Shown here: piece by piece, positions 24,695 through 33,336 of the stretch | Layout of the letters: each line of letters opens with the position of its first letter | How positions within the stretch are numbered: position 1 is the first letter of the stretch | Assembly (NCBI RefSeq): GCF_001612765.1 | Contig: NZ_BDBB01000021.1 | Coordinates: 86,834 to 150,833 of the forward strand | Length of the DNA stretch: 64,000 bases | Reading direction: 5' to 3' | From: Nocardia arthritidis NBRC 100137 | GTDB taxonomy: Bacteria > Actinomycetota > Actinomycetes > Mycobacteriales > Mycobacteriaceae | Notes under the pieces: model-generated | Databases searched by the model: none | What the model saw: only the letters and a program-made list of their open reading frames with translations | Told to the model about the DNA's origin: nothing | Program-made: the position numbers and the translations under genes

Positions 24695-25714
24695 TTAGGG
24701 AAACTCGATCACCACCTTTCCGAACGGGTCACCGGTGCGGAGATACCGGTAGGCCGCTTCGGCTTCCTCGAACGCGAACACCCGGTCGATGACGGGACGC
24801 ATCCGATGGACGGCGATCGCTCGGTTCATAGCCTCGAAATCCGTTCGGCTGCCCACCGCGATGCGGCGAATCGACAGATACGACGCCCCGAATGGATTGT
24901 CCGCGGGCGGGTCGGTGGCGGGCATCGCGCCGATCATCGTGATCCGCGCGTTGTACGCGCCCGACCGCACGGATTTCGCCAGTGTCGGCATGCCCACCGC
25001 GTCGAGGACGTGATCCGCGCCGTCGCCGCCGGTGCGATCCAGCACGGCGAGCTCCCAATCGGGGGTCCGGCTGCGATCGATCACCTCGTCGGCTCCCAGT
25101 GCGCGTAACCGCTCCGCTTTGCGATCGTTCGAGGTGATCGAGATGATCCGGGCGCCGTGCATTTTCGCGTGCTGTACGCCGAAAAGCGCCACCGACCCAC
25201 TGCCGACGGTCAATACGGTCTCGCCCGGCCGCACCGGCAACGGCGTGCTCAGCGCGGTCCACGCCACCACCCCGGCGCAGGTCAACGTCGCGGCTTCCGC
25301 GTCCGTGAGGTGACCGGGCACGTGCACCACCGAATCCTCCTCCAGCAGGGCATAAGTGGCGAGCATGCCGGGATAGGTGGCGCCGTACTGCTCGACGACG
25401 TGCGACCGACGCTGCGGACCGCCGACCCAGCGGACGAAATAGGTGGCGGTCACCCGGTCGCCCATCGCGGCGCGGGTTACGTCGTCACCCACCGCGATCA
25501 CCTCGCCGACACCGTCGCTGAGCGGGACGACGCCAGGGGTGGCGGGCAGTGGGTACGTACCGTCCATCAGCATCAGATCGCGACGATTCAGCGACGCCGC
25601 CCGCACCCGGATCACCACCTGCCGTGGGCCGGGCTCGGGCATCTCCTGCGGCGCGGCGGTCAGCGCGTCCGCGCCGCGGGAGGGGTCGAGACGGTAGGCG
25701 ACGGCTTGCCTCAC
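24695..25714 (-). CDS. Zinc-type alcohol dehydrogenase / quinone oxidoreductase family protein
   Basis: A 339-residue medium-chain dehydrogenase. An N-terminal GroES-like domain (GPRQVVIRVRAASLNRRDLMLMDGTYPLPATPGVVPLSDGVGEVIAVGDDV) is followed by an NAD(P)-binding domain (VLTVGSGSVALFGVQHAKMHGARIISITSNDRKAERLRALGADEVID). The usual zinc ligands CxxH/GHE are not evident, so a quinone-oxidoreductase-like, zinc-free activity is more likely. GTG at 25714 overlaps the stop of the upstream SnoaL-like gene (GTGA), indicating one two-gene operon. Substrate unknown. Confidence 0.85.
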   Translation of the reverse strand: MRQAVAYRLDPSRGADALTAAPQEMPEPGPRQVVIRVRAASLNRRDLMLMDGTYPLPATPGVVPLSDGVGEVIAVGDDVTRAAMGDRVTATYFVRWVGGPQRRSHVVEQYGATYPGMLATYALLEEDSVVHVPGHLTDAEAATLTCAGVVAWTALSTPLPVRPGETVLTVGSGSVALFGVQHAKMHGARIISITSNDRKAERLRALGADEVIDRSRTPDWELAVLDRTGGDGADHVLDAVGMPTLAKSVRSGAYNARITMIGAMPATDPPADNPFGASYLSIRRIAVGSRTDFEAMNRAIAVHRMRPVIDRVFAFEEAEAAYRYLRTGDPFGKVVIEFP

Positions 25715-26154
25715 GCGACGCCGATGTACTGGTGATCCCACCGGATCCGGCCGTCGGCGTCGAGGGCGATGACGTCGTATCCGCCGCCGACGACGGCGCC
25801 GTCGGCCTTCGTCACCAACTGCCAGGTCAGGCCGATCAGGTTCACCGAGAGGCGCACCGCCTGTCCCTCGGGCACGAACACGTGCTCGCCGGGAGCGACG
25901 AACTCGTCGTACGCGCGGTCGACGCGGCGGTCCAGCGCTTCATAGCCGCGGATCTCCACGGTCGGGATCGGGAAGGACAGCGCGGCCAACGCTTCCCGCA
26001 TACCCTGCGGCGGATCCACCAGGACCTGGGCGCCGTCCTCGGCCCACAGCTGCCTGATCCGCTTGCGCCTGGCTTCGGCATCGGGCTCGTTCCACAACGC
26101 GATGTACCGTTCGGCGAATCGCGAAAGTTCCTGCTCATCGAATCTGTTGCTCAT
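25711..26154 (-). CDS. SnoaL/NTF2-like fold protein
   Basis: A 147-residue protein with the cone-shaped NTF2 fold pattern: an N-terminal helix (LSRFAERYIALWNEPDAEARRKRIRQLWAEDGAQVLVDPPQ), then alternating strands and helices ending DADGRIRWDHQYIGVA. This fold hosts small isomerases, cyclases and binding proteins; no catalytic set can be named. It precedes and overlaps the dehydrogenase gene and is divergent, across 86 nt, from an XRE-family regulator that probably controls the pair. Confidence 0.8.
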   Translation of the reverse strand: MSNRFDEQELSRFAERYIALWNEPDAEARRKRIRQLWAEDGAQVLVDPPQGMREALAALSFPIPTVEIRGYEALDRRVDRAYDEFVAPGEHVFVPEGQAVRLSVNLIGLTWQLVTKADGAVVGGGYDVIALDADGRIRWDHQYIGVA

Positions 26155-26240
26155 GCGGCAGAGTTTTGCCGCCGCTGGAAGTCGGTGCGATTCCCCGCAG
26201 GGTATGGCGAGCCGACTGCCCGCCCGCCGATACTGCTGCT

Positions 26241-27032
26241 ATGACGACGGCGATCGAGTCCACCGGGTTCGCCCGGCAGCTCATGCATTGGCGGACGCTG
26301 CGCCGGGTCAGCCAGCTCGACCTCGCGATCCGCGCCGACACCACGCAGCGTCATCTGAGCTTCCTGGAGCAGGGCCGCTCGCGCCCCGGCCGGACCATGG
26401 TGGTGCGGCTGGCCGAATCACTGGAGCTGTCGCTGCGTGAACGCAACGGACTGCTGCTGGCCGCGGGATACGCGCCGATCTTCCCCGAATCGGAACTCGA
26501 CACCGTGGAATTGGCGCCGGTGCTGGAGGCGTTACGCGCCATTCTGGACGGCCATCTGCCCTACCCGGCGCTGGTCGTGCGGCCCTACGGCATCCTGCTC
26601 GCCGCCAACGCCGCCTTCGACGTGCTCACCGAGGGCGCCGCGCCGTGGCTGCTGGAACCACCGGTCAACGTGCTGCGGCTCGCGCTGCATCCGGACGGCT
26701 TGGCCGCCCGCGTGGTCAACCTGCCCGAATGGGGAAGGCACGTCACCGAAGCGCTGCGCAACCGGATGGCCCGCAGCCCCGATCCCGTCCTGGACGAGCT
26801 GATCGACGAGCTGGAGACCTATCTGCCCCTCACCGAGCCGGGGCCGGGGCATCTGGGTTTCGCGGTGCCATTGCGGCTGCGCTGCGCCGAAGGGGAATTG
26901 CGTTTGATCACCACGCTCACCTCGTTCGCCACCGCGGTGGACGTCACGCTCGCCGAGCTGCAACTGGAGGCGTTTCTGCCCGGCGACGAGCAGACCGCGC
27001 GAATTCTGCGTGACCGCGCGGCACGACGCTGA
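26241..27032 (+). CDS. XRE-family regulator with MmyB-like ligand-binding domain
   Basis: A 263-residue regulator. Helix-turn-helix at about 15-65 (LMHWRTLRRVSQLDLAIRADTTQRHLSFLEQGRSRPGRTMVVRLAESLEL). The C-terminal MmyB-type domain (about 100-255; YPALVVRPYGILLAANAAFDVL, RVVNLPEWGRHVTEAL, PLRLRCAEGELRLITTLTSFATAVDVTLAELQLEAFLP) is thought to bind fatty acids or similar ligands in this family. Divergent from the SnoaL-dehydrogenase operon, the likely target. The ATG at 26241 follows a GATACT box by 6 nt, so the message may be leaderless. Confidence 0.87.
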   Translation: MTTAIESTGFARQLMHWRTLRRVSQLDLAIRADTTQRHLSFLEQGRSRPGRTMVVRLAESLELSLRERNGLLLAAGYAPIFPESELDTVELAPVLEALRAILDGHLPYPALVVRPYGILLAANAAFDVLTEGAAPWLLEPPVNVLRLALHPDGLAARVVNLPEWGRHVTEALRNRMARSPDPVLDELIDELETYLPLTEPGPGHLGFAVPLRLRCAEGELRLITTLTSFATAVDVTLAELQLEAFLPGDEQTARILRDRAARR

Positions 27033-27201
27033 TCGGGCTCCCGCCCCGCCACAACCAGCCGATGCTGGACCGGTTCGACATCCGGCGGCGCCCAGGAACT
27101 GTGTCGATCCAGCGGCTCGCCGGGTTCCGATTCGCGCCGCCGGATGCCACTCACCCGAGGATCAGTCCCGCAGGTCGGCCCTGCGGGACGTCACCGTCGA
27201 C

Positions 27202-28404
27202 TCACACCGCCGCGAGTTCGCGCTCGGCCGGTGCTTCCCAATCGATCCGGTAGCGCTGTTCGGGTCCCATGGTCTTCTCCGGTTTCATCACGGTCTTGGC
27301 CATCAGCGGCATGAGCAGCTGCATGAACTTGCGTCCCACCGGTCCCGGCGTCTTGCTGTGGTTGATCTTCGCCGCGCGGGCCGCGACGCCTTCCACACGC
27401 TCGCGCCGCAGCCGCTCGTAGACCGCGAACGCCTCCGGAGCGGGCAGATCGCGCAGGCACCTGGCCAGCTGCACACCGCTCTCGATCGCCAGCGACGCGC
27501 CCTGGCCGGAACTGTTGGACGGGGCGTGCACGGCATCGCCCACCAGCACCATTCGCCCGCGATGCCAGTGCGGCACCGGCGGCATGATGTGCAGCGCACC
27601 CACCACCTCCAGCTGGTCCTCGGTGGTGCGGCGAGCGAGTTCGCCGCCGGGGCTGTCGTCGCGGTAGGTCTCGCGCAGGATCTCCAACCAGTGCGCGTTC
27701 GGTACCGCCCGCGCCGCGGTGAGCGACAGATACTCCTTGTGCGGGAGGTTCGCACCCCAGGCCACCCGCCCGTCGCCGAGCGGCCAGTACAGGTAGTACG
27801 CCCGCTTGCCGAACGCGAAGGTCATGGTGTCGGCCGGGATCTCGGCGTCGCACTCGGTGGTCGCGCCGAAGCCGAGCATGCCGGTGTAGCCGGGGCCGGG
27901 CGCGTCCGGGTCGATCAGCGTGCGCACCCGCGAGCGGATGCCGTCCGCGCCGATCAGCACGTCGGCGGTGGCCGTGCTGCCGTCGGCGAAGCGGGCGGTG
28001 ATGCCGGATTCGTCGTCGTGCACGTCGACCAGGCGCTTGTCGTACTCGAACGGCACCCCCGCCGCGGTCGCGTGCCGGTGCAGCGCTCGATGCAACTCGC
28101 TGCGGTCGACCAATTGCAGCGGCGGCACATCGGAGAGGCCGGGCAGGGCCAGCACCTTGTCTCCGACGGCCATGTTCATCTTGGTGACCGGCAGCGCGAT
28201 CTCGCGGACCGGATCGCCCGCTCCGACGATGTCGAGGGCGGCGATGCCGTTGGGCGCCAGCGCGAGTCCGCTGCCGATGCCGTAGGAAGGCCCCGGGTAT
28301 GCCTCGTAGACGCGGGCTTCGATGCCCGCCTTGCGCAGGGCCGTCGCGACGACGGGGCCGGCGATGCCGCCACCGATCACCAGGGCGGTACGTGTTGTGG
28401 ACAT
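27202..28404 (-). CDS. FAD-dependent aromatic-type monooxygenase
   Basis: A 400-residue class A flavoprotein monooxygenase. FAD motif 1 is ALVIGGGIAGPVVATALRKAG (residues 7-27), the DG motif is DVLIGADGIRSRVR, and the second FAD motif is GRMVLVGDAVHAPSNSSGQGASLAIESGVQLAR. Family members hydroxylate phenolic substrates or inactivate antibiotics such as tetracyclines or rifamycins. The ATG at 28404 starts the FAD motif correctly; a long frame to 28653 overlaps the PadR gene and was rejected. It lies 179 nt downstream of a PadR regulator and an exporter remnant, a neighbourhood suggestive of xenobiotic or antibiotic response. Confidence 0.87.
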   Translation of the reverse strand: MSTTRTALVIGGGIAGPVVATALRKAGIEARVYEAYPGPSYGIGSGLALAPNGIAALDIVGAGDPVREIALPVTKMNMAVGDKVLALPGLSDVPPLQLVDRSELHRALHRHATAAGVPFEYDKRLVDVHDDESGITARFADGSTATADVLIGADGIRSRVRTLIDPDAPGPGYTGMLGFGATTECDAEIPADTMTFAFGKRAYYLYWPLGDGRVAWGANLPHKEYLSLTAARAVPNAHWLEILRETYRDDSPGGELARRTTEDQLEVVGALHIMPPVPHWHRGRMVLVGDAVHAPSNSSGQGASLAIESGVQLARCLRDLPAPEAFAVYERLRRERVEGVAARAAKINHSKTPGPVGRKFMQLLMPLMAKTVMKPEKTMGPEQRYRIDWEAPAERELAAV

Positions 28405-28583
28405 GGGTGTCTCCAGGATTCGTGCGATACGGGTCTCGGTTCCCGGACCGACCCACGCGCCACCCACCCGGTTATCCTGTGGTTGCCAGCCTTGTAGCCG
28501 GGTGCGCGTTCGCGGGCGCGGTTCGAGACTGTTCGATCGGGCCCGGCGGCGGTGTTGCCGCACCACGCCGGGTCCGGTTTCGG

Positions 28584-29228
28584 CTAGTTCTCGGCCATCC
28601 CCCTCTCCACCAGCTCGGCGACCTCCGACGGCAGCGCGCCGCGCTCGTGCCACTCACGCCATTGCGCCAGTCCCGGGAAGGTGCCCTCGGTCAGCTCGTC
28701 ACGCAGCGAACGTGTCCACGCCGCCTCGGCTTCCAGCATCGCCAGCCCGAACTCGGACTCGATGATGAACAGCCGCGGCAGCGCCCCCGCGAGTTCGCCG
28801 AGTTCGCGGCGAACCGTCCCGATGGTCCGTTCCAGCGCTTCGAGCCGGGTACCGAGCAGTTCGACCACCTCGGCGGGCGGAAGCACCGCGAGAATGGACA
28901 GACCCGCGACGAACCGGTGATGTTCCGGTTCCGGAGTCGACAGCAGCTCCCTGGTCCAATCGGCCATCTCGGCGCGGCCCGCGTCGGTGATCCGGTAGAT
29001 CACCCGCTCCGGTCGCGCGCCCGCCCGCTCACTGCCGACCACCTCGAGGAAGCCGACCTTGGCCATGTTCTGCACGACCGTGTAGAGCGAACCCCACTTG
29101 ATCGCCATGTCGTGGTCTTTGCCCCGGTCGCGCAGGGTCTGCGCGATCTCGTACCGGTGCATCGGGCGTTCGATGATCACGGACAGCACCGCGAGCGCCA
29201 GCAGGTTGTCGACCTTGCGTTTCTTCAT
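28584..29228 (-). CDS. PadR-family transcriptional regulator
   Basis: A 214-residue regulator with a winged helix at the N terminus (NLLALAVLSVIIERPMHRYEIAQTLRDRGKDHDMAIKWGSLYTVVQNMAKVGFLEVVGSERAGARPERVIYRITDAGRAEMADW). A helical C-terminal domain (VicR/AphA type) follows from about 95. It resembles PadR proteins that repress exporter genes. The exporter remnant at 29291-29830 lies directly upstream on the same strand and the monooxygenase downstream. GGAGGTGCC ribosome site before the ATG. A palindrome just upstream is a probable autoregulatory operator. Confidence 0.88.
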   Translation of the reverse strand: MKKRKVDNLLALAVLSVIIERPMHRYEIAQTLRDRGKDHDMAIKWGSLYTVVQNMAKVGFLEVVGSERAGARPERVIYRITDAGRAEMADWTRELLSTPEPEHHRFVAGLSILAVLPPAEVVELLGTRLEALERTIGTVRRELGELAGALPRLFIIESEFGLAMLEAEAAWTRSLRDELTEGTFPGLAQWREWHERGALPSEVAELVERGMAEN

Positions 29229-29245
29229 CGCGGCACCTCCTCATT

Positions 29246-29275
29246 ACTCGTGTACGAATATACGTCTACGAGTAG
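29246..29275. promoter_or_regulatory. Palindromic operator upstream of the PadR gene
   Basis: TACTCGT (29246-29252) and ACGAGTA (29269-29275) form a perfect 7-bp inverted repeat with a 16-bp AT-rich centre that itself contains an imperfect ACG/CGT palindrome. It lies 18 nt upstream of the PadR ATG, overlapping where its promoter should be. Confidence 0.6.
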
Positions 29276-29290
29276 TAAGCCGCAAGTGGT

Positions 29291-29830
29291 TCAGGCGGCC
29301 ACCGTCCGCTGCTCCCGCGCCTTCTCTTCGAGCAACTTCGTGGCGATGTTCGTCAGCGCCTGGTCCAGCAGCGCGCGTGAGGTCGCTGTCCGCGTCGGCG
29401 AGGATGCGCGGGCCATCCCCTCGCCGACATCGCCCGCGCCCGCCCGCGCGCTGTGCCGCAGCGGCACCTCGGGCAAGAACCACGCGATGACGAATCCGGC
29501 CAGCGCGACCGGCACCACCCAGAAGAACACGTGGTCGATGGAGTCCGCGTACGCGTCGATGATGGGCGCCGATGTTCGGCGGGCAGCGCGCGCAGCGACT
29601 GCGGGTCCGCCGCCACCACACCCACGCGGGCCGGCGCGGCGGTGAGGTTGGGGCAGATCTCGTTGCCGTAGAGCGTGCCGAAGATCGCTGTACCGAAGGC
29701 GCTGCCGAGCGTGCGGAAGAATGTGACGCCGGAGGTCGCCGTGCCCAGCCGCGCGTAGGGCACGGTGTTCTGCACGACGATGGTGAGCACCTGCATGGCC
29801 GGCCCGATGCCAGGGATGGGACTTCGCCGC
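29291..29830 (-). pseudogene. Remnant of a DHA2/EmrB-type MFS drug exporter (5'-truncated, frameshifted)
   Basis: Read on the minus strand, 29830 to about 29575 encodes GIGPAMQVLTIVVQNTVPYARLGTATSGVTFFRTLGSAFGTAIFGTLYGNEI...LRALPAEHR, the typical late segment of 14-helix drug:H+ antiporters. The homology then moves to another frame (APIIDAYADSIDHVFFWVVPVALAGFVIAWFLPEVPLR) and ends at 29291. A missing base near 29566-29572 explains the shift. Everything before about residue 340 of the ancestral protein is absent; the remnant abuts the TetR gene end at 29862. A non-functional relic. Its position between PadR and TetR genes suggests it was once their target. Confidence 0.82.
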
Positions 29831-29861
29831 TTCGATGGAAATCCGGCGACACGGCAGCGAA

Positions 29862-30524
29862 TCAGCCGGGCAGGTCCTCGGACGCCGTCTCGTCCGCCCG
29901 CTCGATCAGCGACATCGCGATCGGGACCAGCAGATCGACGAGTTCGGCCACCGTCGGACGCGGGTCGGCGAGCACCCACTCGTGCGCGAGCCCGTTGATC
30001 GCGCCGATCAATGCGCTCGCACCCCACCCCGGCGCGCCACGCACGCGCGAACCCGGAGCGACCACCGGCACCACGTGCGACTCCAGCATGGACGCCCACA
30101 CGTGTCGTCGTTCGCGACGGTGCCGCTCCATCCGGTCGCTCACCCCGACCACTTCGATGAACGCGACCTTCGCGCGGTAGGGATCGGAGCCGATCGAGGC
30201 GAGGTATGCCGTCACCACGGCGGTCATGGCGGCGGGCAGGTCGAAGCGGGGGTCGAGGTCCGCGAGCCGCCCCAGCACGGCGGCGGCGGCCTCGTCCTGG
30301 ATCCGGTCGTAGGCGGCGACCAGCACGTCCTCTCTGGCCTGGAACTCCTCGTAGAACTGCCGCTTGGACAAGCCCGCCGCGGCGCACACATCGGCCAGCG
30401 AGCAATCCGCGTAGCCGCGCTCGGCGAAGATCCGGGTGGCCGCGTCGAGGAACCGCTGACGCCGCTCGGCTTTCCGCTCCACGACGGCACGCCCGCCGTA
30501 TTGCCTGCCCACTGTCGCCGTCAC
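29862..30524 (-). CDS. TetR-family transcriptional regulator
   Basis: A 220-residue regulator. The DNA-binding helices are RRQRFLDAATRIFAERGYADCSLADVCAAAGLSKRQFYEEFQAREDVLVAAYD (about 20-72). The helical ligand domain (AAMTAVVTAYLASIGSDPYRAKVAFIEVVGVSDRMERHRRERRHVWASMLE...) follows. No ligand can be deduced. The gene is divergent from the secreted lipase at 30686 and co-directional with the exporter remnant beyond its 3' end. The long frames in this region on the same strand are artefacts of GC bias. Confidence 0.86.
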   Translation of the reverse strand: MTATVGRQYGGRAVVERKAERRQRFLDAATRIFAERGYADCSLADVCAAAGLSKRQFYEEFQAREDVLVAAYDRIQDEAAAAVLGRLADLDPRFDLPAAMTAVVTAYLASIGSDPYRAKVAFIEVVGVSDRMERHRRERRHVWASMLESHVVPVVAPGSRVRGAPGWGASALIGAINGLAHEWVLADPRPTVAELVDLLVPIAMSLIERADETASEDLPG

Positions 30525-30685
30525 ATCTCACACCGTAGCGAAATCGCGGCGACCGCGAACCGCGCTTTCCCACCGGGGCCGGAGATATCCGTTCTTGTGA
30601 TCCGCGACATGACATCGCATACTCGTGCACAGTCTGAAACCGATGGGGCTCACATATGTGGCTCACCGAACGAAGAGGTTCTCGC

Positions 30686-32098
30686 GTGGTCCTTTCCCCC
30701 AAGCACGCACCGAAGCTGCTCGCGGCGCTCGCCGCGATGGCCGTGGGGCTACCCTTCCTGACGGCCGGGCCCGCGGCCGCGGAGCCGCCGCCCGACGACC
30801 AGGTGATCCAGCCCGCGCTGCCGTTTCCGGTTCCGCCGCTGCCCCCGGGTTTCGACCCGGGGTTCTATCGGCCGCCCGTGGAGACCTACGCCGATCTGGC
30901 TCCCGGTCGGATCATCGCCGCGCGCCAGGTCAATCTGGCCAACCTGTCGCTGATCCCGCTGAACGTGGACGCCTGGCAACTGTCCTACCGCTCCACCAAC
31001 TCCCGCGGCGAGGCCATCCCCGCCGTGGCCACGGTGATCAAGCCGCGCGGCTACGTCGCCGACCGGCCGCTGTTGTCCTATCAGATCGCCGAGGACTCGA
31101 CCGGCAACTACTGCATGCCGTCGTATCAGCTCCAGATGGGTTCCATCCCCGCGACCTTGACCGGATCCACCCTGGTGGCCGCGCAGTTCCTCGAGGTGCA
31201 GGCGGCGCTGGCCCAAGGCTGGGCCGCGGTGATCCCGGATCATCAGGGACCGGACTCGGCGTACGCCGCAGGGCCTTTGGCGGGCCGCATCACTCTCGAC
31301 GGCATCCGCGCCGCGGAGAACTTCGCGCCGATGCAACTGTCCGGGACCCGAACCAGGGTCGGGATGATGGGCTACTCCGGCGGCGCGATCGCCACAGGCT
31401 GGGCCGCCGAGCTGAAGCGCGGCTACGCGCCCGAGCTGAACGTGGTGGGCGTCGCCGAGGGCGGCATCCCCGCCGACCTGTCGGCCGCACTGCGGATGGC
31501 CAACGGCAATCTCTCCTCGGGGCTGATCTTCGCGGGCGCGCTCGGCGTCTCGCGCGAGTATCCGCAGCTGCGGAAATTCCTCGACGACAACGCGAACGGC
31601 CTGGGCAGACTCATGATCGCGGGCAAGGACCAACTCTGCGCGAGCTACCAGGCCGCGCTGTTCCCGTTCGCGGACAACCTGGGGATGCTGGCGAAGAACC
31701 CGTTCACCGACCCCGCCGTCGCCGAAGTGTTGAACGAGACGAAGCTGGGCCGAGCCGTCCCGGACATGCCGATGCTGATGTACCAAGCCAACGCCGACTG
31801 GCTGATCCCGGTCGGGCCCGTCAACGAGCTGGTCGGAACCTACGCCCGGGACCCGGGCGCACGGGTCGAGTACATCCGCGACCATTTCAGTGAGCACCTC
31901 ACCCTCGACCCGATCGCCGCGCCGCGCGCGCTGCTGTGGCTGAAGGACCGGTTTGCGGGTGCGCCGGTGGCCGAGGGGGTCACGATCACCGATGTGGGCT
32001 CGATGACGCTGGATCCCGCCACCTGGCAGGTGTGGGGCGATACGGTGGGCACCGTCCTCGCGGCCGCCTTCCAGCAGCCCATCGGCAGTGGCCGCTGA
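30686..32098 (+). CDS. Secreted lipase (LIP, PF03583-type)
   Basis: A 470-residue exported alpha/beta-hydrolase. A signal peptide (KLLAALAAMAVGLPFLTAGPAAA) precedes a Pro-rich mature N terminus. Catalytic features are nucleophile Ser in GMMGYSGGAIATGWAAEL, Asp in YQANADWLIPVGPV, and His in RDHFSEHLTLDP. Cys pairs (NYCMPSYQ, DQLCASYQ) could form a disulfide. The family includes secreted triacylglycerol lipases of fungi and actinobacteria. GTG at 30686 is chosen because GAAGAGG lies 7 nt upstream; the ATG at 30656 is in frame but lacks a site. Divergent from the TetR gene. Confidence 0.85.
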   Translation: MVLSPKHAPKLLAALAAMAVGLPFLTAGPAAAEPPPDDQVIQPALPFPVPPLPPGFDPGFYRPPVETYADLAPGRIIAARQVNLANLSLIPLNVDAWQLSYRSTNSRGEAIPAVATVIKPRGYVADRPLLSYQIAEDSTGNYCMPSYQLQMGSIPATLTGSTLVAAQFLEVQAALAQGWAAVIPDHQGPDSAYAAGPLAGRITLDGIRAAENFAPMQLSGTRTRVGMMGYSGGAIATGWAAELKRGYAPELNVVGVAEGGIPADLSAALRMANGNLSSGLIFAGALGVSREYPQLRKFLDDNANGLGRLMIAGKDQLCASYQAALFPFADNLGMLAKNPFTDPAVAEVLNETKLGRAVPDMPMLMYQANADWLIPVGPVNELVGTYARDPGARVEYIRDHFSEHLTLDPIAAPRALLWLKDRFAGAPVAEGVTITDVGSMTLDPATWQVWGDTVGTVLAAAFQQPIGSGR

Positions 32099-32200
32099 AC
32101 GAACCGGGTGAGAGCTCGTGTCGCGGCTGCGTTCCGCGACATGAGCACCTGCGTCTGAGACGATCGATCGGAAACCCTTCCCCCGGAACTTACTCCAAAG

Positions 32201-32206
32201 TAAGGT
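32201..32206 (+). promoter_or_regulatory. -10 box TAAGGT for a leaderless mRNA
   Basis: TAAGGT ends 6 nt before the ATG at 32213. No Shine-Dalgarno sequence is present. Confidence 0.55.
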
Positions 32207-32212
32207 TGACCC

Positions 32213-33088
32213 ATGGCGTGGAAACCAACTGAGATCCCGGACCAGACGGGACGCACCTTTGTCATCACCGGCGCGAACGGCGGTCTCGGCGCCGTCGCCA
32301 CGAAGGTCTTGGCGGCCAAGGGCGCGACCGTGATCATGGCCTGCCGCAACGCGGTCAAGGCGAAAGAGGTCGCCGGCGGCATCGACGGCGACGTCCGCGT
32401 GGCCGAACTCGACCTCGCCGATCTGGCCTCGGTGCGCAAGTTCGCCGACGCCGGTGGCGAGTTCGACGTCCTGGTCAACAACGCGGGCCTGATGAACATC
32501 CCGTTCTCGCGAACCAAGGACGGGTTCGAAACCCAGTGGGGCGTCAACCACCTCGGACACTTCGCGCTCACCGGCCTGCTGCTGGACCGGATCAAGGATC
32601 GGGTGGTCACCCTCTCCAGCATCGCGCACAAGCAGACCCCGAAGCTGTGGATCGACGACCTCGACTACGAGAACCGTCGCTACCAGCGCAATCTCGCCTA
32701 CGCGCAGTCCAAGCTCTGCAATCTGATGTTCGCCCGCGAATTGCAGCGCAGGCTGCGGGAATCCGGCTCGGACAAGCGCTCCTACGGTGTGCACCCCGGT
32801 GTCTCGGCCACCGACCTCTTCGCCCACACCGAGACGCCGCTCGATTACGTCTCGAAGCCGTTCATCCGCTTGATCGGGCACTCACCCGCCAAGGCCGCGC
32901 ACTCGACTCTGTTCGCCGCGACCATGCCCGACGCCGATCCCGAGATCTACTGGGGACCGACCCGGCTCTTCGGTAGCCAGGGACCGGTGCGCCCCTCCTC
33001 GTCCACCCGTTTGTCGCAGAACCGGGAGCTGTGGCAGCGGCTGTGGGCCGAGTCCGAGCGCAAGACCGGCGTCATCTACCCGTTCTGA
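32213..33088 (+). CDS. Short-chain dehydrogenase/reductase
   Basis: A 291-residue SDR with cofactor motif TGANGGLG (19-26), NNAG (89-92), and catalytic Ser in TLSSIAH with Tyr163 and Lys167 (YAQSK). The C-terminal part (RSYGVHPGVSATDLFAHTE, EIYWGPTRLFGSQGPVRPSSSTRLSQNRELWQRLWAESERKTG) is that of the retinol-dehydrogenase/protochlorophyllide-reductase-like SDRs common in mycobacteria. NADP preference is suggested by the Arg in MACRN. Substrate unknown. The message is probably leaderless. Confidence 0.88.
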   Translation: MAWKPTEIPDQTGRTFVITGANGGLGAVATKVLAAKGATVIMACRNAVKAKEVAGGIDGDVRVAELDLADLASVRKFADAGGEFDVLVNNAGLMNIPFSRTKDGFETQWGVNHLGHFALTGLLLDRIKDRVVTLSSIAHKQTPKLWIDDLDYENRRYQRNLAYAQSKLCNLMFARELQRRLRESGSDKRSYGVHPGVSATDLFAHTETPLDYVSKPFIRLIGHSPAKAAHSTLFAATMPDADPEIYWGPTRLFGSQGPVRPSSSTRLSQNRELWQRLWAESERKTGVIYPF

Positions 33089-33124
33089 GCCGGGCCCGGT
33101 CCGGGCACCTGTGACGCGCGAGGC

Positions 33125-33225
33125 GGGCGGCTCATCCCGGGGGCACCGGCGGACCGCTCGCTCGCGACGGATCATCGGTGAGCGCCCGTGCATGCCCAAG
33201 AGCCGCCCGCTCGGGTGAGCGGTCC
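33125..33225. repeat. Interleaved inverted repeats in an intergenic region
   Basis: Two 9-bp inverted repeats alternate: GGGCGGCTC (33125-33133) pairs with 33200-33208, and GGACCGCTC (33151-33159) pairs with 33217-33225. The A-B-A'-B' order could form a pseudoknot if transcribed. The surrounding gap between the SDR and the 33337 gene holds no credible gene. Confidence 0.4.
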
Positions 33226-33323
33226 CCGCACCCGGCCGACAGCCGCCCCAGCGTTGGACCAGAGCACGTCCCAGCCTGCGCAGGACGGCGCACCTGGGTC
33301 TACGGCCCGCGTAGTAGAACGGG

Positions 33324-33329
33324 TACCGT
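33324..33329 (+). promoter_or_regulatory. -10 box TACCGT for a leaderless mRNA
   Basis: TACCGT ends 7 nt before the GTG at 33337, which lacks a ribosome site. Confidence 0.5.
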
Positions 33330-33336
33330 AGAAGCC

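Noticed and set aside
30749..32881. 710-residue open frame on the minus strand across the lipase and SDR genes
   Set aside because: It is antisense to two genes with complete catalytic motifs. Long mirror frames are expected at this GC content, and its residues show no domain.
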